A DNA stretch of 64,000 nt from positions 1 to 64,000 of the forward strand of contig JBPOIK010000016.1 of the NCBI GenBank assembly GCA_052034525.1. The letters are read 5' to 3'. Positions within the stretch are counted from its first letter, which is position 1, and every line of letters begins with the position of its first letter. The position numbers were made by a program, and so were the translations under genes. Source of the DNA: JAFGJQ01 sp052034525 (GTDB lineage: Bacteria; Planctomycetota; Phycisphaerae; UBA1845). The notes under the pieces were generated by a model. That model did not search any database and was not told the DNA's origin. It saw nothing but the letters and a program-made list of their open reading frames with translations. Of this stretch, positions 61,962 to 64,000 are shown in pieces.

Positions 61962-62873
61962 ATGCGGATCGGCCGGAATGAGCTCTGTCCCTGCGGCAGC
62001 GGCAAGAAGTTCAAGCACTGCCACGGAGTGCCTGTGCCTGAGGACGCGTTTGCGTCCGCGCGCGCCGGCCCCAGAGGCGCGGCGGTGGCGCCGCTGCTGC
62101 CGCGCGCACGATCGGCCAAGCGTCGCAACTGCGACGGCTGCCAGGCCTGTTGCGGCCCGGCGGTGCAGATCAACAAGCCGGATATCGTTGTGCCGCGGGG
62201 CGAAATCTGCCCACACGTCAGCGCGGACGGGTGCTCGCGATGGAATGTGGACCTGCCGGAGGTTTGCAAGGCTTTCCTGTGCAATTATCTCGTCGAGCCC
62301 GGTCGGATCCGCCCGGAGGAGCGGCCGGATCGTGTGGGGACCATCGTCCAGCGCACGAACGACCGGCTGACCCGGCTTTCCGAATGTCTGCCGGACGGGT
62401 TGATACGAACGATGCGCAACCCGGTATGGGGTCCCATCGTTCGGCGCGACCTGCGCGCGGGGCGGCGGTTGCTGGTGTCATTCTTCGACGACGCGCTGGA
62501 CGCGGAGGCCATGTTGATCTGTCGAGCCAACGGCCGCCTGCGCTGCGCACTGGCGTTGTGCCATCCAGACGGTACGCCGGTGCGCGTGCTGGAAGAGCCG
62601 GTATATGATCGCAAGCTGTATCGCGTGGCCCTCCTGACCGATCGCCGTCATACCGTTGATGCGGCGTTCCTGATCGAGCGTCTGGGCGATCGGGACTCGG
62701 TCATCTATTCCCACCCCGATACGGCGGACGCGCCGTCCCGCACGACGCACTGCTTCCGGCGCCGACAGGCGGACCTGCTGCACGTTCTGGATCCCTCGCT
62801 GGAGAACACGGTCCTTACCGCCTGCTCGACCGGCGAGGCGGGCTTCCCCCTCTGCCGGCCAACCACAGGCTGA
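61962..62873 (+). CDS. SEC-C motif protein with YkgJ-like cysteine cluster
   Basis: 303 residues from the ATG at 61962 (AGGAGG 8 nt upstream). Residues 4-21 are a SEC-C zinc motif (R-N-E-L-C-P-C-G-S-G-K-K-F-K-H-C). Residues about 55-110 hold a second cluster, C-D-G-C-Q-A-C-C-G...I-C-P-H...G-C-S...V-C-K-A-F-L-C, which resembles YkgJ. Function unknown; a metal-dependent role is likely. Its last 59 nt overlap the end of mutY on the other strand. Confidence 0.72.
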   Translation: MRIGRNELCPCGSGKKFKHCHGVPVPEDAFASARAGPRGAAVAPLLPRARSAKRRNCDGCQACCGPAVQINKPDIVVPRGEICPHVSADGCSRWNVDLPEVCKAFLCNYLVEPGRIRPEERPDRVGTIVQRTNDRLTRLSECLPDGLIRTMRNPVWGPIVRRDLRAGRRLLVSFFDDALDAEAMLICRANGRLRCALALCHPDGTPVRVLEEPVYDRKLYRVALLTDRRHTVDAAFLIERLGDRDSVIYSHPDTADAPSRTTHCFRRRQADLLHVLDPSLENTVLTACSTGEAGFPLCRPTTG

Positions 62874-63990
62874 CCTGGTCCATGCATTTTCCGTTGGCGG
62901 CGGGAAACGCGAAACGCCGCAGGGAGCCGGGCGCCACCCACTTTGCGGCTGTGTGAAACTGCCGCCGCACGCGGCCACGGCGGATGCGACAGCCGTACAG
63001 ACGCAGCGTGATCGTGAAATGCGAGTATGCATGTTGGACGGTGGCGATCGGAGCTTCGACCGCGACCTTCAGCCCCAGCTCCTCATGAATCTCCCGGGTG
63101 AGGGCCGCCTCGTCCGTCTCGCCCGGTTCCCGTTTTCCACCGGGAAACTCCCACAGCCCGCCGAGCAAGCCGCGCCCGGGCCGCCGACCGATCAGCACTC
63201 GACCGTTTCGTTCAATCACACCGGCCACAATGTCGTGGTGCGGCACCGGCCGTCGCGATCGCCGGCGGGGCAGCGCGTGCTCCAACTCCAGGTGGCAGGC
63301 AAGACAGACGCTTCGCGCCGGGCAGGACGCACACTGCGGCCGGCGAGGTGTACAGATGGCCGCGCCCAGTTCCATCAGGGCCTGGTTCCAGTCGCCCGGA
63401 TGACGCGCGGGCACCAGGGCCTCGGCCAGACTCCACAGCCGTTCCACAACGGCCGGTTCGTCCACCGGCGCGTCTATGGCGCACAGCCGCGCCAGCACGC
63501 GCTTGATGTTGCCATCCAGGACGGCTTTTTGCTGACCGAACGCGATGCTCGCCAGGGCCCCGGCCGTGTATCGGCCGACGCCCGGCAATCGCAGGATCGC
63601 CTCGTACGAACGCGGGAATCGGCCCGCGTGTTCCGCGACAATCGTCTTCGCCGCCGCATGGAGGTTGCGGGCCCGGCTGTAATACCCCAAGCCTTCCCAC
63701 AGTTTCAGCACCGCGTCTGGAGAAGCGACGGCCAATCGGCGCACCGTGGGGAAGGCCTTCAGAAAGCGTCGGTAGTATGGCAGAACCGTCTCAACCCGCG
63801 TCTGTTGGAGCATGATCTCCGAGACCCAGATGCGGTATGGATCATGCGTATTCCGCCAGGGCAGTGGCCGGGCGTTCGCGCGGTACCAAGTCAGCAGGGC
63901 GCGGGTGAGGGATTTCTGCGCGCGCCGCAACGTCACGAAGTGGGCCGGCAGGGGCGGCTCTGGGCGTGGATCGCAGGCGTGTAGTTCCAT
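62815..63990 (-). CDS. mutY: A/G-specific adenine DNA glycosylase
   Basis: 391 residues, complete within the window. The helix-hairpin-helix L-P-G-V-G-R-Y-T-A-G-A, catalytic Asp in V-L-D-G-N-I-K-R-V, catalytic Glu in M-L-Q-Q-T-R-V-E region (S-E-I-M-L-Q-Q) and the [4Fe-4S] loop C-x6-C-x2-C-x5-C (C-T-P...C-A-S-C...C) are present. The C-terminal NUDIX-like domain has G-G-L-W-E-F-P-G-G-K and R-E-I-H-E-E-L-G, which reads 8-oxoG. The enzyme removes A opposite 8-oxoG. It converges with, and overlaps, the SEC-C gene. Confidence 0.93.
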   Translation of the reverse strand: MELHACDPRPEPPLPAHFVTLRRAQKSLTRALLTWYRANARPLPWRNTHDPYRIWVSEIMLQQTRVETVLPYYRRFLKAFPTVRRLAVASPDAVLKLWEGLGYYSRARNLHAAAKTIVAEHAGRFPRSYEAILRLPGVGRYTAGALASIAFGQQKAVLDGNIKRVLARLCAIDAPVDEPAVVERLWSLAEALVPARHPGDWNQALMELGAAICTPRRPQCASCPARSVCLACHLELEHALPRRRSRRPVPHHDIVAGVIERNGRVLIGRRPGRGLLGGLWEFPGGKREPGETDEAALTREIHEELGLKVAVEAPIATVQHAYSHFTITLRLYGCRIRRGRVRRQFHTAAKWVAPGSLRRFAFPAANGKCMDQVSLWLAGRGGSPPRRSSRR

Positions 63991-64000
63991 GAAATCACCG

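Overview
The window is G+C-rich bacterial DNA that most resembles Planctomycetota, probably Phycisphaerae or a relative. The reasons are many exported glycoside hydrolases, Tat-exported enzymes, DUF6677-like and zinc-ribbon membrane proteins, very long antisense open frames and many short lipoproteins of no known family. This placement is inference from gene content; there is no rRNA. No insertion sequence, integrase or CRISPR array is visible. The gene set is mixed housekeeping and accessory functions. The only RNA gene I am sure of is tmRNA (ssrA).

Layout. 1-985: start of an exported GH116-type glucosylceramidase-like protein. 1.68-4.64 kb: BtuFDC/FecCD-type transporter behind a possible cobalamin riboswitch. 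5.09-7.2 kb: degenerate HD-GYP plus HDOD regulator. 7.5-13.3 kb: phosphodiester glycosidase, large GH-A hydrolase and Tat metallophosphoesterase, ending in a relic of a GH3 gene. 13.3-17.9 kb (minus): lutABC, a zinc-ribbon membrane protein and a UroD-family methyltransferase. 18-21.7 kb: a secreted TldD/TldE-like pair. 21.7-28.2 kb: unknown large protein, a gutted B12-radical SAM pseudogene, M28 peptidase lipoprotein, zinc-ribbon protein and two YkgJ proteins. 28.4-28.8 kb: tmRNA. 28.9-31.8 kb: GH20. 32.1-35.9 kb: an AmmeMemoRadiSam cluster whose three proteins all carry export signals. 36.3-41.7 kb: zinc-ribbon membrane protein and IleRS. 41.9-45.6 kb: lipoprotein, YggU, RsmE and repeat-rich membrane protein. 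45.8-50 kb: HTH regulator, NikR, two related lipoproteins, a small peptide and an SDR. 50.17-50.55 kb: a candidate structured small RNA. 50.8-53.1 kb: TruB, lipoprotein, FmdB-like and DUF6677-like proteins. 53.3-55.5 kb: an ABC-ATPase/acetyltransferase fusion behind a self-cleaving S24 repressor. 55.6-64 kb: GT39-like/TPR protein, NahK-like kinase, GH31, SEC-C/Cys-cluster protein and MutY.

How they work together. The hydrolases (GH116, GH-A, GH20, GH31, phosphodiester glycosidase) with the NahK-like kinase suggest scavenging of amino-sugar and glucose-containing glycans outside the cytoplasm. The lut operon burns lactate. BtuFDC would import corrinoid, which UroD-type methyltransferases and B12-radical SAM enzymes use. 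The most unusual items are: (i) a roughly 370-nt minus-strand locus with a good sigma70 promoter, a terminal stem and seven GAGAGAG motifs, three of them in hairpin loops; (ii) the S24 repressor/ABC-acetyltransferase module with a predicted leaderless repressor mRNA and shared A+T-rich palindromes; (iii) the exported AmmeMemoRadiSam set.
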